Position numbers and translations under genes: made by a program. Below the pieces are notes generated by a model. The model saw nothing but the letters and a program-made list of their open reading frames with translations. It searched no databases and was not told the DNA's origin. Shown here piece by piece: positions 7,379-14,153 of a stretch of DNA of 64,000 bases (position 1 is its first letter; every line of letters starts with the position of its first letter). The stretch covers positions 186,001-250,000 of the forward strand of contig NZ_JACCBU010000001.1 in assembly GCF_013407955.1 (NCBI RefSeq). Direction: 5' to 3'. This stretch comes from Microlunatus parietis (GTDB lineage Bacteria > Actinomycetota > Actinomycetes > Propionibacteriales > Propionibacteriaceae).

Positions 7379-8893
7379 TCAGTAGATCCGGAACGGAGCC
7401 GGGGCCGGCTCCGGGTCAGGCATGTGGTCGAACCCCCACACGGCCAGCGTGTGCGCGTCCAGCACCGTGATCGGGACACCGGCCGTCGGCGCCCACACCC
7501 GGGATCCGCCCATCCGACGCCAGGCCGCCACCCGGAACGCGTCGAGCAGCCGGGGATCGTTGTCGTGCGTCAGCCGGCCGTCGGTCAGCTGGTCCTCGAC
7601 GACCGCGCAGCCGGCGCCGTAGTCGGTCTGCGACACCCGCAGCACCGGCACCCCGGCCCGGTCGAGCTCGTCCGCGACGTTCCGCGCCGGGCCGGCGTTC
7701 AGCACCGTGACCGCGCCCACCGAATTGGCGCCGTCGTTCGACGCGACGAGCTCGGCCGCGCGCGCCGCCGCCCAGCTCGAGCCCGGCCGGGAGTCGAGCA
7801 CCTGCGTCAGCGCCCGGCCGCCGGCATCCCGCCACGCCGCCGAGATCGACGCCTCACGCCGCTGCTCGTCGACCTGCAGACCGAACGCCACCCGCACCCG
7901 CTCAGGGATCCGGTCGACCGTGAACCGGGCCGCCAGCACATCCGCCGGGATCACCGACTCGTCGGCCGTGTCGTCCTCGTCCAGCCCGCCGTACGCCCGC
8001 AGCACCGCCGCCCGCCCCAGGTCGGCCAGTTCCTCGAACAGGAACCCGGGCCGCACGCCGTGATCCCGCCGCGGATGGTTGTCCAGAATCACCGAGATCA
8101 GCCGGTCGTCCTCGAGTTCGGCGACCGGTCCGCCGTCGACGACCTCGGGCACGCACCACTCGAAGAACGCGATCCTGGCATGGCCCTGCGACTCGACCGC
8201 CGCCCGCCCGCGCATCCGGTCCGCCTTCAACCACTCCGACCGCGCCGTGCCGGCCGCGCTGAGCTTCCACTCCTGGCCAGCCTTCACCGACCACGCCGGC
8301 CGGTAGCCCTTCTGGATCGCCTGCTTCTGCGCCAGCGAGAACGACCAGAGCTCGTCCACCCACACCAGGTCGGGGTCCTCGCCGTGCATCGAATCCTCGT
8401 CCGGCGCGAACGGCACGAACTTGGACCCCGTCGCCGGCCAACGCAACGCCTCACCCATGTTCGAGATCGTCCGCCGTACGGTCGGCTCGCCGATCGCCCG
8501 CACGATCACCTCGGACGTGTCCCGCCAGCGCTTCACCGCGTTGTCCCGCTTCTGCGCCGTGATCCACGCCTGCCGCGTCTCCCCACGCCGGCCGCACCGG
8601 TGCGTCGTCACCGGCTCGATCAGCACCGTCTTGCCGGACCGGCGCGGCACAAGCACGATCACTTCGTCGTAGGCGAGTTCGCCCGTCGCCGGGTCGACCT
8701 CGAGCGCGACGTCAACGACGTACCGCTGCCACGGAAACAACGGCTTACCCAGCTGCTTCGCGATCCGCGCCACCGCCGGGCCGAACGTCGGCCGCTCAGG
8801 ACTCCTCGACGTCGCCCAGCGTGGGGCCGGACCCCAGCGCGGCGGCCAGTTCGTCGGGCTCGCCGTCGTCGTCTCGATCTCCGCCGCCGTCAT
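7379..8893 (-). CDS. Terminase large subunit
   Basis: A 504-residue packaging motor: N-terminal ATPase and C-terminal RNase H-like nuclease. Seen: LFPWQRYVVDVALEVD, then VLVPRRSGKTVLIEPV (Walker A, about residues 82-97), LVWVDELWSF (Walker B with the catalytic Glu), and a nuclease region with acidic residues (DTADESVIPAD and later VLDAHTLAVWGFD). The start at 8893 overlaps a TGA as TGATG. The N-terminal 30 residues are low-complexity and the true start might be internal. It is followed after 12 bases by the portal gene. Confidence 0.92.
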   Translation of the reverse strand: MTAAEIETTTASPTNWPPRWGPAPRWATSRSPERPTFGPAVARIAKQLGKPLFPWQRYVVDVALEVDPATGELAYDEVIVLVPRRSGKTVLIEPVTTHRCGRRGETRQAWITAQKRDNAVKRWRDTSEVIVRAIGEPTVRRTISNMGEALRWPATGSKFVPFAPDEDSMHGEDPDLVWVDELWSFSLAQKQAIQKGYRPAWSVKAGQEWKLSAAGTARSEWLKADRMRGRAAVESQGHARIAFFEWCVPEVVDGGPVAELEDDRLISVILDNHPRRDHGVRPGFLFEELADLGRAAVLRAYGGLDEDDTADESVIPADVLAARFTVDRIPERVRVAFGLQVDEQRREASISAAWRDAGGRALTQVLDSRPGSSWAAARAAELVASNDGANSVGAVTVLNAGPARNVADELDRAGVPVLRVSQTDYGAGCAVVEDQLTDGRLTHDNDPRLLDAFRVAAWRRMGGSRVWAPTAGVPITVLDAHTLAVWGFDHMPDPEPAPAPFRIY

Positions 8894-9149
8894 CAGGCAC
8901 CGTCCCCGGCCGCCGGTCCAGCTGCCCGACCAGCGCCAGCAGCCGGCCCGACGCGCTCAACCACAGCCGCGGATCCTGCTGCCTCCGCGCCGCGTCCACC
9001 AGGTCCGCCGCGCCCCGCGCAATCTCCGCCGTGATCCCGTCCATCCCCGTCAGATCCCGGTCGCTCAGCGCCGCGTCCAGCGCTTCCCGCGCCGGGCCGG
9101 CTTTCGCGCGCGGCGTCCGGAAGTACCGCGGCGGCTTCGTCTCGGTCAA
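8796..9149 (-). CDS. Probable terminase small subunit
   Basis: A 117-residue helical protein upstream of, and overlapping by 98 bp, the large terminase. Seen: a basic N-terminus (PPRYFRTPRAKAG), helices ALDAALSDRDLTGMDGITAE and a Leu-rich helix ending LLALVGQLDRRPG, then an acidic tail. Such small terminases recognise phage DNA and stimulate the motor. The TTG start at 9149 follows GAGGGGG. The assignment rests on position, size and helicity, since sequence conservation is low in this family. Confidence 0.6.
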   Translation of the reverse strand: MTETKPPRYFRTPRAKAGPAREALDAALSDRDLTGMDGITAEIARGAADLVDAARRQQDPRLWLSASGRLLALVGQLDRRPGTVPDDGGGDRDDDGEPDELAAALGSGPTLGDVEES

Positions 9150-9288
9150 CGGTCCCCCTCGGGTCGCGGTGCGGTCGGTAGTTCGGGTTCGGCGCGCCGC
9201 ACCGGACGCACACCGGCGACGACGTCCCCACCTCGCCCGGATAGGCGAACCAGTGGCGCACGTAGAACCCGTTCACACACCCGGTCAC
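8893..9288 (-). CDS. Small zinc-ribbon-like phage protein (3' extent doubtful)
   Basis: GTG 9288 overlaps the upstream stop (GTGA) and follows GAGGGGC. The first ~50 codons read like a real small protein: GFYVRHWFAYPGEV, then a Cys pair, CVRCGAPNPNY. The frame then stays open across the whole small terminase in a different phase, with a Gly/Ala/Arg composition typical of a GC-rich shadow. It happens to stop (TGATG) at the large-terminase start. Either the zinc-ribbon gene truly overlaps, or a stop was lost. Function unknown. Confidence 0.35.
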   Translation of the reverse strand: MTGCVNGFYVRHWFAYPGEVGTSSPVCVRCGAPNPNYRPHRDPRGTVDRDEAAAVLPDAARESRPGAGSAGRGAERPGSDGDGRDHGGDCAGRGGPGGRGAEAAGSAAVVERVGPAAGAGRAAGPAAGDGA

Positions 9289-9641
9289 CGCTGCCCCTCG
9301 GCCGGAGAGAGAGAACTCCGGACAGCGGAGGTGTCCGCCAGCGACGCGCCCTCGAAAAAACTGGGGTCTGACTTGGGGTGATGATCTTGGTCTTGACGTT
9401 TCGTGACCTCGGATGAGGGACCATGATCAACTTCTGGTTGCTGGTGGAACGCGCAGTCACAGTCGGCGCCTGCGATCCGGTCGGCGCAGAGCGTGTCGTG
9501 TCCGTCGAGCTCGGCGGCGGTGACGGTGGTTGGCGTGAACCAGACTTCGTCGAGTGGGCGGAGCTTGCCCCTTCGCCAGCAGAGCGCGGTGAGTGCTCGG
9601 TCGTATTGCCGGCGGCGGCGCTCGTCGAGTCGTCGGGTCAT
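9285..9641 (-). CDS. Hypothetical phage protein
   Basis: A 118-residue protein whose ATG (9641) overlaps the stop of the Acb2-like gene (ATGA). Its stop overlaps the next start (GTGA). Seen: a very basic N-terminus (RRLDERRRRQYDRALTAL), then DEVWFTPTTVTAAELDG, a possible metal-binding group with Cys/His (CADRIAGADCDCAFH), and a polar C-terminus. No family is recognised. Coding is supported by coupling at both ends. Confidence 0.5.
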   Translation of the reverse strand: MTRRLDERRRRQYDRALTALCWRRGKLRPLDEVWFTPTTVTAAELDGHDTLCADRIAGADCDCAFHQQPEVDHGPSSEVTKRQDQDHHPKSDPSFFEGASLADTSAVRSSLSPAEGQR

Positions 9642-9850
9642 GGCTGGTCGGGGAGGTCGAGGGCGGAGCGGACTGCGGCGTCCTTGGCTTCGAGCAGCTT
9701 CCGCAGGGTGACGGTGGTCTCGGGTCCGTCGGGCAGGGTGTTGGCGACGTAGTGAGCGAGCTCGTAGAACCGGACGCTGATCCGGGCGAGCTTGGTGGGC
9801 AGGTGGTCGTAATCGAAGTACCGGAGCAGGGCGGCGGTTGCGGGATGCAT
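9638..9850 (-). CDS. Acb2/Tad1-like helical-hairpin protein, copy 1
   Basis: A 70-residue, all-helical protein with ATG 9850 after GGAAG. Pattern: LLRYFDYDHLP, a first helix FYELAHYV, a turn LPDGPETT, and a second helix LRKLLEAKDAAVRSAL. This layout (aromatic motif, LA helix, LPxG turn, KLLEAKxAA helix) resembles the short hairpin proteins of the Acb2/Tad1 group, phage proteins that bind the cyclic nucleotide signals of CBASS or Thoeris and so block host abortive defence. A paralogue lies at 13932-14153. The sponge function is an inference from pattern resemblance; it could be another structural hairpin. Confidence 0.5.
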   Translation of the reverse strand: MHPATAALLRYFDYDHLPTKLARISVRFYELAHYVANTLPDGPETTVTLRKLLEAKDAAVRSALDLPDQP

Positions 9851-9852
9851 GG

Positions 9853-10503
9853 TTACCACTTCCGTTCGGGTGCGGTGGGCTGTTGCTGGTGGGCGAGTTG
9901 GCCGCCTTGGTGGTCGCTGCAGGGTCGGCACTCGGGCTGTAGCTGGGTGTCGGTGCCGCCTGCTGATCGGGCGGTGACGTGGCCGGCGACGAGGTCTTGG
10001 GGTCGGGTGATCTGGCGGAGGCAGCGGGGTGATCGTTGGGCTGCGCAGTTCAGATATCCGTTTCGGGCGAGCGCGGCGAGTAGTGGAATTCGGAGTCGGC
10101 GCCATTCTCGGGTTGATCCGGTCTTCCGGAGGGCGCTGCTCGGCATGGTCGAATTGTAGGTCTGGTGAATTCGGGTTGGTGAATTGTTGGGCTGCTGGGC
10201 GGGGTGTGTCCACAGGGTCGCGCGTGCGCACCTTGGGCAGGTGGTTGAGTTGGGTCCTCTTGTGGTTCCGTCTTTCTTGGTTCCTCCTTGGTTCCTTTGT
10301 GGGACATCTAGGTGTCCCACTACTGGGTACTCAGATGTCCCACTACTTTGCGAGTGGTGGGACATCTGGATGCCTAGTAGTGGGACATTCAGGTGTCCCA
10401 CTAGGTTGGCGGGTCGGTCGAGTTTTCCACAGGCTGCGGGGTGGGTGGCGTGCTGGTCGGCCGGCCCCGTACGGTCGGTTATCACAGGTGGGATATTGGC
10501 CAT
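9853..10503 (-). CDS. HNH endonuclease-like protein with repeat-bearing N-terminus
   Basis: A 216-residue protein. The C-terminal ~75 residues contain an HNH-type nuclease pattern: NGYLNCAAQRSPRC, then DLVAGHVTARSAGGT, and LQPECRPCSDHQGG with paired Cys. A further CPRC pair lies near residue 90. ATG 10503 follows the upstream stop in the junction TGATCATG, which supports this start. The next in-frame ATG is 10146, giving only the nuclease part. The N-terminal coding part (10299-10402) is made of palindromic DNA repeats, so it may serve as DNA sites as well as, or instead of, protein. HNH proteins beside terminase often assist DNA packaging. Confidence 0.5.
   Translation of the reverse strand: MANIPPVITDRTGPADQHATHPAACGKLDRPANLVGHLNVPLLGIQMSHHSQSSGTSEYPVVGHLDVPQRNQGGTKKDGTTRGPNSTTCPRCARATLWTHPAQQPNNSPTRIHQTYNSTMPSSALRKTGSTREWRRLRIPLLAALARNGYLNCAAQRSPRCLRQITRPQDLVAGHVTARSAGGTDTQLQPECRPCSDHQGGQLAHQQQPTAPERKW
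10299..10402. repeat. Four 22-bp imperfect palindromes in two pairs
   Basis: Half-site GTGGGACATC and its complement recur at 10299, 10311, 10334, 10357 and 10380-10400, with degenerate halves at 10322 and 10369. They form four palindromic units starting at 10299, 10322, 10357 and 10380. Units within a pair start 23 bp apart, and a 13-bp spacer lies between the pairs. The regular layout is that of a multi-site operator or an origin/partition iteron cluster. Confidence 0.75.
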
Positions 10504-10505
10504 GA

Positions 10506-10868
10506 TCATTCCGTTTCGGTGGGCAATTCGGGTTGGTTGAATTCGTCGAGTCGGATTCGGTAGCGGGTTCGTTTTTGGCCGGTGGCGTTGTCGACTCGTT
10601 CGATCGTGCCGGCGGCGATCAGGCGCCCGATCGACCGCTGGACGCGCTTCCGGGCGGCTTCCCACTCCGGGGTGCCGGGGTCGGGTTCGTGGCCGAGCAG
10701 GACGGCCATCAGGTACTCGTGGCCGGCCCAGTAGACGCGGGCGGGCCGGTCGCCGGTACGGCTGTTGTCCAGGGCCGTGTGGGCCATCGTGATGAGGATG
10801 AGTCGGTCGGTCTCGGAGAGTTGCGCCCAGTGGGGGTTCAGGGCGGCACCGACGAGCATGGCGCCCAT
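10506..10868 (-). CDS. Winged-helix DNA-binding protein
   Basis: A 120-residue protein. Seen: a first helix ETDRLILITMAHTALD, a middle segment with ARVYWAGHEYLMAVLLG, then helix-turn-helix-like VQRSIGRLIAAGTIERVD and a wing, KRTRYRIRLDEF. This resembles the N-terminal winged-helix domains of phage replication or regulatory proteins. ATG 10868 overlaps the HNH stop (TGATG). It lies directly upstream of the palindrome cluster, so it could bind those sites. That partnership is inference. Confidence 0.6.
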   Translation of the reverse strand: MGAMLVGAALNPHWAQLSETDRLILITMAHTALDNSRTGDRPARVYWAGHEYLMAVLLGHEPDPGTPEWEAARKRVQRSIGRLIAAGTIERVDNATGQKRTRYRIRLDEFNQPELPTETE

Positions 10869-11224
10869 CAGGACCCGCCGAGTAGGGATTCCTGGCCAGC
10901 AGCAGCCCGGGCGGCCTCACGGGTCGCTGCAGCGGTCTGACGGTGGTGGTCGCGGTCGTACTGCAGGTGGCAGCCCTGGCACATCGCCCGGAGGTTGGCG
11001 GGGTCGCAGTCCTCCGGGGTGTGGTTCAGGTGCGCGGTGGTGAGTACGACGGTCGAGCCGGTGCCGTACGCCTTGGCGCCGTGCTCGTTCGGGCAGCGCC
11101 CGGCGTGGCCACGTCCGCACTCGCCGGCGCACTCACAGCGCCAGCCGGCCCGGTCCTTGATCGAGGTCGAGATCTCGCGCCAGTTCGGCGGGTACCGGTG
11201 CCGGTTCTCTGGCCGGATGGGCAT
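10868..11224 (-). CDS. HNH endonuclease
   Basis: A 118-residue HNH nuclease. Seen: Trp/Arg-rich N-terminus (YPPNWREISTSIKDRAGWRC), four Cys (CECAGECGRGHAGRCP) in the zinc-binding part, then the catalytic LTTAHLNHTPEDCDPANLRA and MCQGCHLQYDRDHH. The AHLNH and final HH/N patterns match the HNH beta-beta-alpha-metal motif. Start 11224 has AGGAGG nine bases upstream. Phage HNH enzymes of this type nick DNA during packaging or act as homing nucleases. Confidence 0.85.
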   Translation of the reverse strand: MPIRPENRHRYPPNWREISTSIKDRAGWRCECAGECGRGHAGRCPNEHGAKAYGTGSTVVLTTAHLNHTPEDCDPANLRAMCQGCHLQYDRDHHRQTAAATREAARAAAGQESLLGGS

Positions 11225-11426
11225 CGGGCGACCTCCTGCGCTTCGGGGTGATGGCTATCGCTTCGGCTTGGGTCTCGAAGTGGCGGATGGTGCGTCTGCC
11301 GTGGCCGGCGGCGATAGTGACCCACCACCAGCCGCGGAACCGGCCGGACGTGAGGAAGACCCGCCGGATGTGCCAGCGAGTCGGGTCGAGGGTGGCGGCG
11401 AGCCGTTCGAGCTCGTCAGCCGTCAT
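11133..11426 (-). CDS. Hypothetical small phage protein
   Basis: A 97-residue protein. Seen: ADELERLAATLDPTRWHIR, then an aromatic core, RFRGWWWVTIAAGHGRRTI, and a His/Glu helix, RHFETQAEAIAI. The C-terminal third is Pro/Ala/Leu-rich and overlaps the HNH gene by 92 bp, so that part may not be conserved. No family recognised. It sits in a continuous chain of overlapping genes. Confidence 0.45.
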   Translation of the reverse strand: MTADELERLAATLDPTRWHIRRVFLTSGRFRGWWWVTIAAGHGRRTIRHFETQAEAIAITPKRRRSPDAHPAREPAPVPAELARDLDLDQGPGRLAL

Positions 11427-11643
11427 GGTCGGCCTCGACGGTCGTGACCGGCCGCGGGTGGGACCGGATGGACTTGATCTGGCTGGCCCAGCCGATCGTG
11501 ATCCTGATGGGGGTGTCGCCGGGGTGGCCGAGCCGGTGGCAGGCTTGGACGAATGCGCCGAGCTCGTCGAGGGTGAGTCCGGCCTTGGGGTCGGCGGCGT
11601 CGCGGGTGACGCCGAACGTGGCGATCGGCTTCGACGCGCTCAT
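11416..11643 (-). CDS. Hypothetical small phage protein
   Basis: A 75-residue protein whose ATG (11643) overlaps the upstream stop (ATGA). Seen: KPIATFGVTRDAADPKAGLT, helix LDELGAFVQACHRLG, then strands DTPIRITIGWASQIKSI and RPVTTVEADHD. A mixed alpha/beta small domain, similar in layout to many accessory actinophage proteins. Function unknown. Confidence 0.55.
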   Translation of the reverse strand: MSASKPIATFGVTRDAADPKAGLTLDELGAFVQACHRLGHPGDTPIRITIGWASQIKSIRSHPRPVTTVEADHDG

Positions 11644-11888
11644 CGGTCGAGCTCCCGGACCGTGGCGGCGTTCCGGCGATACTCGAGAACCGCGGCCCGG
11701 AATCCGTACCCGATCCAGAACGGGATCGCGACGGGTGCGCCGAGCCCCGCCAGGATGATCAGGTAGGCGGTCCGGATGTCGCGGTGGTCGTTCCGGTTCA
11801 GCATCAGCCGGGCCATGCCGCCGACGCACAGTCCGAGGACCGCGGCGACGGCCCACAAGATCAGGAATACGGCGAGCGAGTCGGGCAT
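11640..11888 (-). CDS. Small two-helix membrane protein
   Basis: An 82-residue membrane protein. Two hydrophobic helices: FLILWAVAAVLGLCVGGMA (residues 7-25) and AYLIILAGLGAPVAIPFWIG (about 41-60), separated by a charged loop NRNDHRD, with a basic C-terminus. Its ATG overlaps the methyltransferase stop (TGATG). It lies in the early operon, so a holin role is unlikely by position. Superinfection exclusion is one possibility. Function not determined. Confidence 0.6.
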   Translation of the reverse strand: MPDSLAVFLILWAVAAVLGLCVGGMARLMLNRNDHRDIRTAYLIILAGLGAPVAIPFWIGYGFRAAVLEYRRNAATVRELDR

Positions 11889-12613
11889 CAGTCGACCTCG
11901 TCGTCGTCGGTGACCATGTCGGCGGCGAAGTGGTCGGCCAGGTTCCGATCAACCGCGGGCGCCTTGACGATGATCGCGGTGATCGATTCGGCTCGCTCGG
12001 GCCCGATCCAAAGGTCGCGGCCGGTCGGGAACCCGTGCCTGGCAACGAATCCGGCAGGGTCGCCCTGGTTCTTCCAGAACCCGATGATGGTCGAGATCGC
12101 GACGTTGTGGCCGCCGTCGACCTGCGCGGCCATGTCGTTCAGCCACTCGATCGTGGTCTGTCGGCTGTTGACGTAGTTGGACATGTGGGAGGTGTGCAGG
12201 TCCTCGATCACGTAGCTGCCGCCCGGGGTGATAGCTGGCCAGAGCAGTTCGAAGCTGCGTTGCTGGTCGGCGGTCATGTGTGAGCCGTCGTCGATGATCA
12301 CGTCGAACGGGCCGAGCCGGGCGGTCAGCAACTCGACCTCGCTGGGGTCGGTCGCGTCGAGCCAGACCGTGCGGACGCCGGGGATATTCCGCCGGCCGCG
12401 TTGCTCGTCGTTGTCGACTCCGACGATCGTGGCGTCTGGGTAGTAGTCGTGCCACATCTTGAGGCTGGCGCCGTCCATGATCCCGATCTCGAGCAGCCGG
12501 CCGACGGCGGCGGGCAGATGGGTCTCGTAGAAGTCGAGATAGCCGTGGTAGGTGGCTTTGTCGGTGCCGTGGTGTAGGCCCAGCTGGTGCAGGCGGCCGT
12601 GGTTGGTGGTCAC
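11888..12613 (-). CDS. Class I SAM-dependent methyltransferase
   Basis: A 241-residue methyltransferase. Seen: HGTDKATYHGYLDFYE at the N-terminus, the SAM-binding strand and glycine turn LLEIGIMDGASLKMW, acidic loop IVGVDNDEQR, then FDVIIDDGSHMTADQQ and GGSYVIEDLHTSH. The GTDK...Y and DDGSH motifs match the macrocin/mycinamicin O-methyltransferase-like family of sugar hydroxyl methylases. GTG 12613 overlaps the RusA stop (GTGA). In a phage early operon it may modify DNA, a surface glycan or a metabolite. The substrate is not predictable here. Confidence 0.8.
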   Translation of the reverse strand: MTTNHGRLHQLGLHHGTDKATYHGYLDFYETHLPAAVGRLLEIGIMDGASLKMWHDYYPDATIVGVDNDEQRGRRNIPGVRTVWLDATDPSEVELLTARLGPFDVIIDDGSHMTADQQRSFELLWPAITPGGSYVIEDLHTSHMSNYVNSRQTTIEWLNDMAAQVDGGHNVAISTIIGFWKNQGDPAGFVARHGFPTGRDLWIGPERAESITAIIVKAPAVDRNLADHFAADMVTDDDEVD

Positions 12614-13059
12614 ATCGTCTCGATTCGGATCAGGGCGCCGGGCCGGTCCATCCGGTCCGGGCAGCCAGGGGTGTCGGGGTAGCAGCGCCAGACTTCGCAG
12701 CTGGCAACCTGCGAGTCGTCGGCGATCACGCCGCCATCGGTCAGGCCGTCCAGGACGGCGCGCAGCAGCTTGTCGGCGTCTCCGCCTGCCGACCGGGTGA
12801 TCGGCCACGGCCGTTTCGTCAGGGGTACGGTCTTGGGCCGCTCGACGGTGAAGGTCACGGACACGGCGACCGGCCCGGCCAGCTGGTGGCCGATCTTGGC
12901 GAGCAGCGCGCCGGCGGCCGCGGTGACCTTGCCCTGCCATACCTCGAGCTCGCGCCGCTTGGCGTCGACGATCAGGTGCCGGCCGCCCTTCCCGCGGGGG
13001 CCGAGGCACGTCATGTTGCCCTTGGGAATCGGGGTCCCGTAGACGCGGACGGCGGGCAT
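12610..13059 (-). CDS. rusA: RusA-family Holliday junction resolvase
   Basis: A 149-residue crossover-junction endonuclease that cuts four-way DNA junctions. Seen: VYGTPIPKGNM at the N-terminus, a basic middle, and the catalytic signature GDADKLLRAVLDGL followed by GVIADDSQV, whose Asp residues bind metal in RusA. ATG 13059 overlaps the upstream stop (TGATG). Together with the exonuclease and RecT genes of the same operon it completes a phage recombination set. Confidence 0.9.
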   Translation of the reverse strand: MPAVRVYGTPIPKGNMTCLGPRGKGGRHLIVDAKRRELEVWQGKVTAAAGALLAKIGHQLAGPVAVSVTFTVERPKTVPLTKRPWPITRSAGGDADKLLRAVLDGLTDGGVIADDSQVASCEVWRCYPDTPGCPDRMDRPGALIRIETM

Positions 13060-13304
13060 CAGTTCGCCAGCGCGAACTCGGGCCGGGTCGGGACCGGCAG
13101 CACGCCGACACGCATCAGGGCCCGCTTCACCGGGTCGGTCTCGCCGCGGATCGCGAGCTCGCGCCGGGCGGCGTCGGCGGCCATGTGCGGGGTCGGGAAC
13201 CCGATCGGGTGGATGTACTCGATGAACTCGGGCCCGGACTGCAGCCGGTACATCCAGGCGCCCCAGGTGAACGTGACTCGGGCCCGCATCGATGGCCGTT
13301 TCAT
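13059..13304 (-). CDS. Hypothetical small phage protein
   Basis: An 81-residue protein with start at 13304 after GGGAAACGATC. Seen: RARVTFTWGAWMYRLQSG (beta-rich), EFIEYIHPIGFPTPHMA, then a helix ADAARRELAIRGETD and a short basic tail. No family recognised. Its stop overlaps rusA. Confidence 0.55.
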   Translation of the reverse strand: MKRPSMRARVTFTWGAWMYRLQSGPEFIEYIHPIGFPTPHMAADAARRELAIRGETDPVKRALMRVGVLPVPTRPEFALAN

Positions 13305-13381
13305 GATCGTTTCCCGTCTGGTCGGTGGTAGTCGGTGGGGTCGCGGCGCCGGCGGCGAGGTCGGGGCTCGCCGCCGGACCG

Positions 13382-13714
13382 TCACCCCGCCGACGCGGGG
13401 AGCTCGATCGGCCGCCAGCCGTCGGCCGGCTTGTACCGGTTCGCCGTGGCCAACGCGACCTGCGCGGCACCGGTCCGGTTCTCCCACTGGCCGATGGCCT
13501 TCTGCAGCCAGAACGCGAGGTCCTTGGGCGGCCGGGCGAGCAGCCGGCGCACGCGGCGTTCGAACGCGTCCATGGCTCGGCCTAGCTCGGCTTCGGCGTT
13601 GGTGGCGATCGCGGCCCACTGGTCGCCGTCCCACTCGGTGCGGAGCACGATCTCGGTCGTCGGGTCATCGTCACGGTCGAACGGCAGCGGCTCCATCACG
13701 TCGGCCGCCATCAC
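13382..13714 (-). CDS. Hypothetical phage protein
   Basis: A 110-residue, largely helical protein. Seen: DDDPTTEIVLRTEWDGDQW, a long charged helix AELGRAMDAFERRVRRLLA, then LAFWLQKAIGQWENRTGAA. Start 13714 overlaps the neighbouring stop (ATGA). Function unknown. Confidence 0.55.
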   Translation of the reverse strand: MMAADVMEPLPFDRDDDPTTEIVLRTEWDGDQWAAIATNAEAELGRAMDAFERRVRRLLARPPKDLAFWLQKAIGQWENRTGAAQVALATANRYKPADGWRPIELPASAG

Positions 13715-13935
13715 TCGGCCTCGACGAACAGGTTGCGGCCGGTGATCACGTAGTCCGCGACGGCGAGCACCGGCGCGGCGTCAGCGTCGACGAGGGCGGC
13801 GGCGGCGCGCTCGATGGCTTGCGCGCGGCGTTCCTGGTCGTCGTACAGCTGCGCATACGTGGTCCCGAGGTTGGGGCCGATGCCGGGGATGCTGATCACG
13901 GCCGACGTGGGGGTGTCGTGTTCGGTCGCCATCAC
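13711..13935 (-). CDS. Hypothetical small phage protein
   Basis: A 74-residue protein. Seen: SAVISIPGIGPNLGTTYAQL, a helix DDQERRAQAIERAAAALVDA, and a short strand VADYVITGRNLFVE. It is coupled by ATGA overlaps on both sides, immediately downstream of the second Acb2-like gene. Function unknown. Confidence 0.55.
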   Translation of the reverse strand: MMATEHDTPTSAVISIPGIGPNLGTTYAQLYDDQERRAQAIERAAAALVDADAAPVLAVADYVITGRNLFVEAE

Positions 13936-14153
13936 TTGGCCCCGCTCTCGTCGAGGTCGAGGGCGGAGCGGACGGCCGCGTCCTTGGCCTCAAGCAGCTT
14001 GCGGAGCGCCACGGTCGTCTCGGGTCCGTTGGGGAGCATCACCGCCAGCGAGTTGGCCAGCTGGTAGAACTTGACGCTCACCGTTTCGAGCTTGGCCGGC
14101 AGGTGATCATGTTCGAAGTAGCGCAGCAGTGCGCCGGTTGAGGGGTGCATCAC
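13932..14153 (-). CDS. Acb2/Tad1-like helical-hairpin protein, copy 2
   Basis: A 73-residue paralogue of the 9638-9850 protein. It shares LLRYF, DHLP, KL, the LA helix, the LPxGPETTV turn and the identical LRKLLEAKDAAVRSALDL helix; about two thirds of residues match. The DNA of the last 80 bases is nearly identical in the two copies, indicating duplication inside this phage lineage. As for copy 1, sequestration of a cyclic-nucleotide alarm signal is a hypothesis from pattern resemblance. Start 14153 (ATG ATG) is coupled to the upstream gene. Confidence 0.5.
   Translation of the reverse strand: MMHPSTGALLRYFEHDHLPAKLETVSVKFYQLANSLAVMLPNGPETTVALRKLLEAKDAAVRSALDLDESGAK

Noticed and set aside
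7334..9034. Long rightward frame over the terminase genes
   Set aside because: Arg/Pro/His-rich shadow of the large terminase, which has clear Walker motifs on the other strand.
10299..10402. CRISPR array
   Set aside because: Only four units, palindromic themselves, with 1-bp to 13-bp gaps rather than 30-40-bp spacers, and no cas genes.
11640..11888. Phage holin
   Set aside because: Two membrane helices would fit, but the gene lies within the early recombination operon far from where lysis genes are expected.
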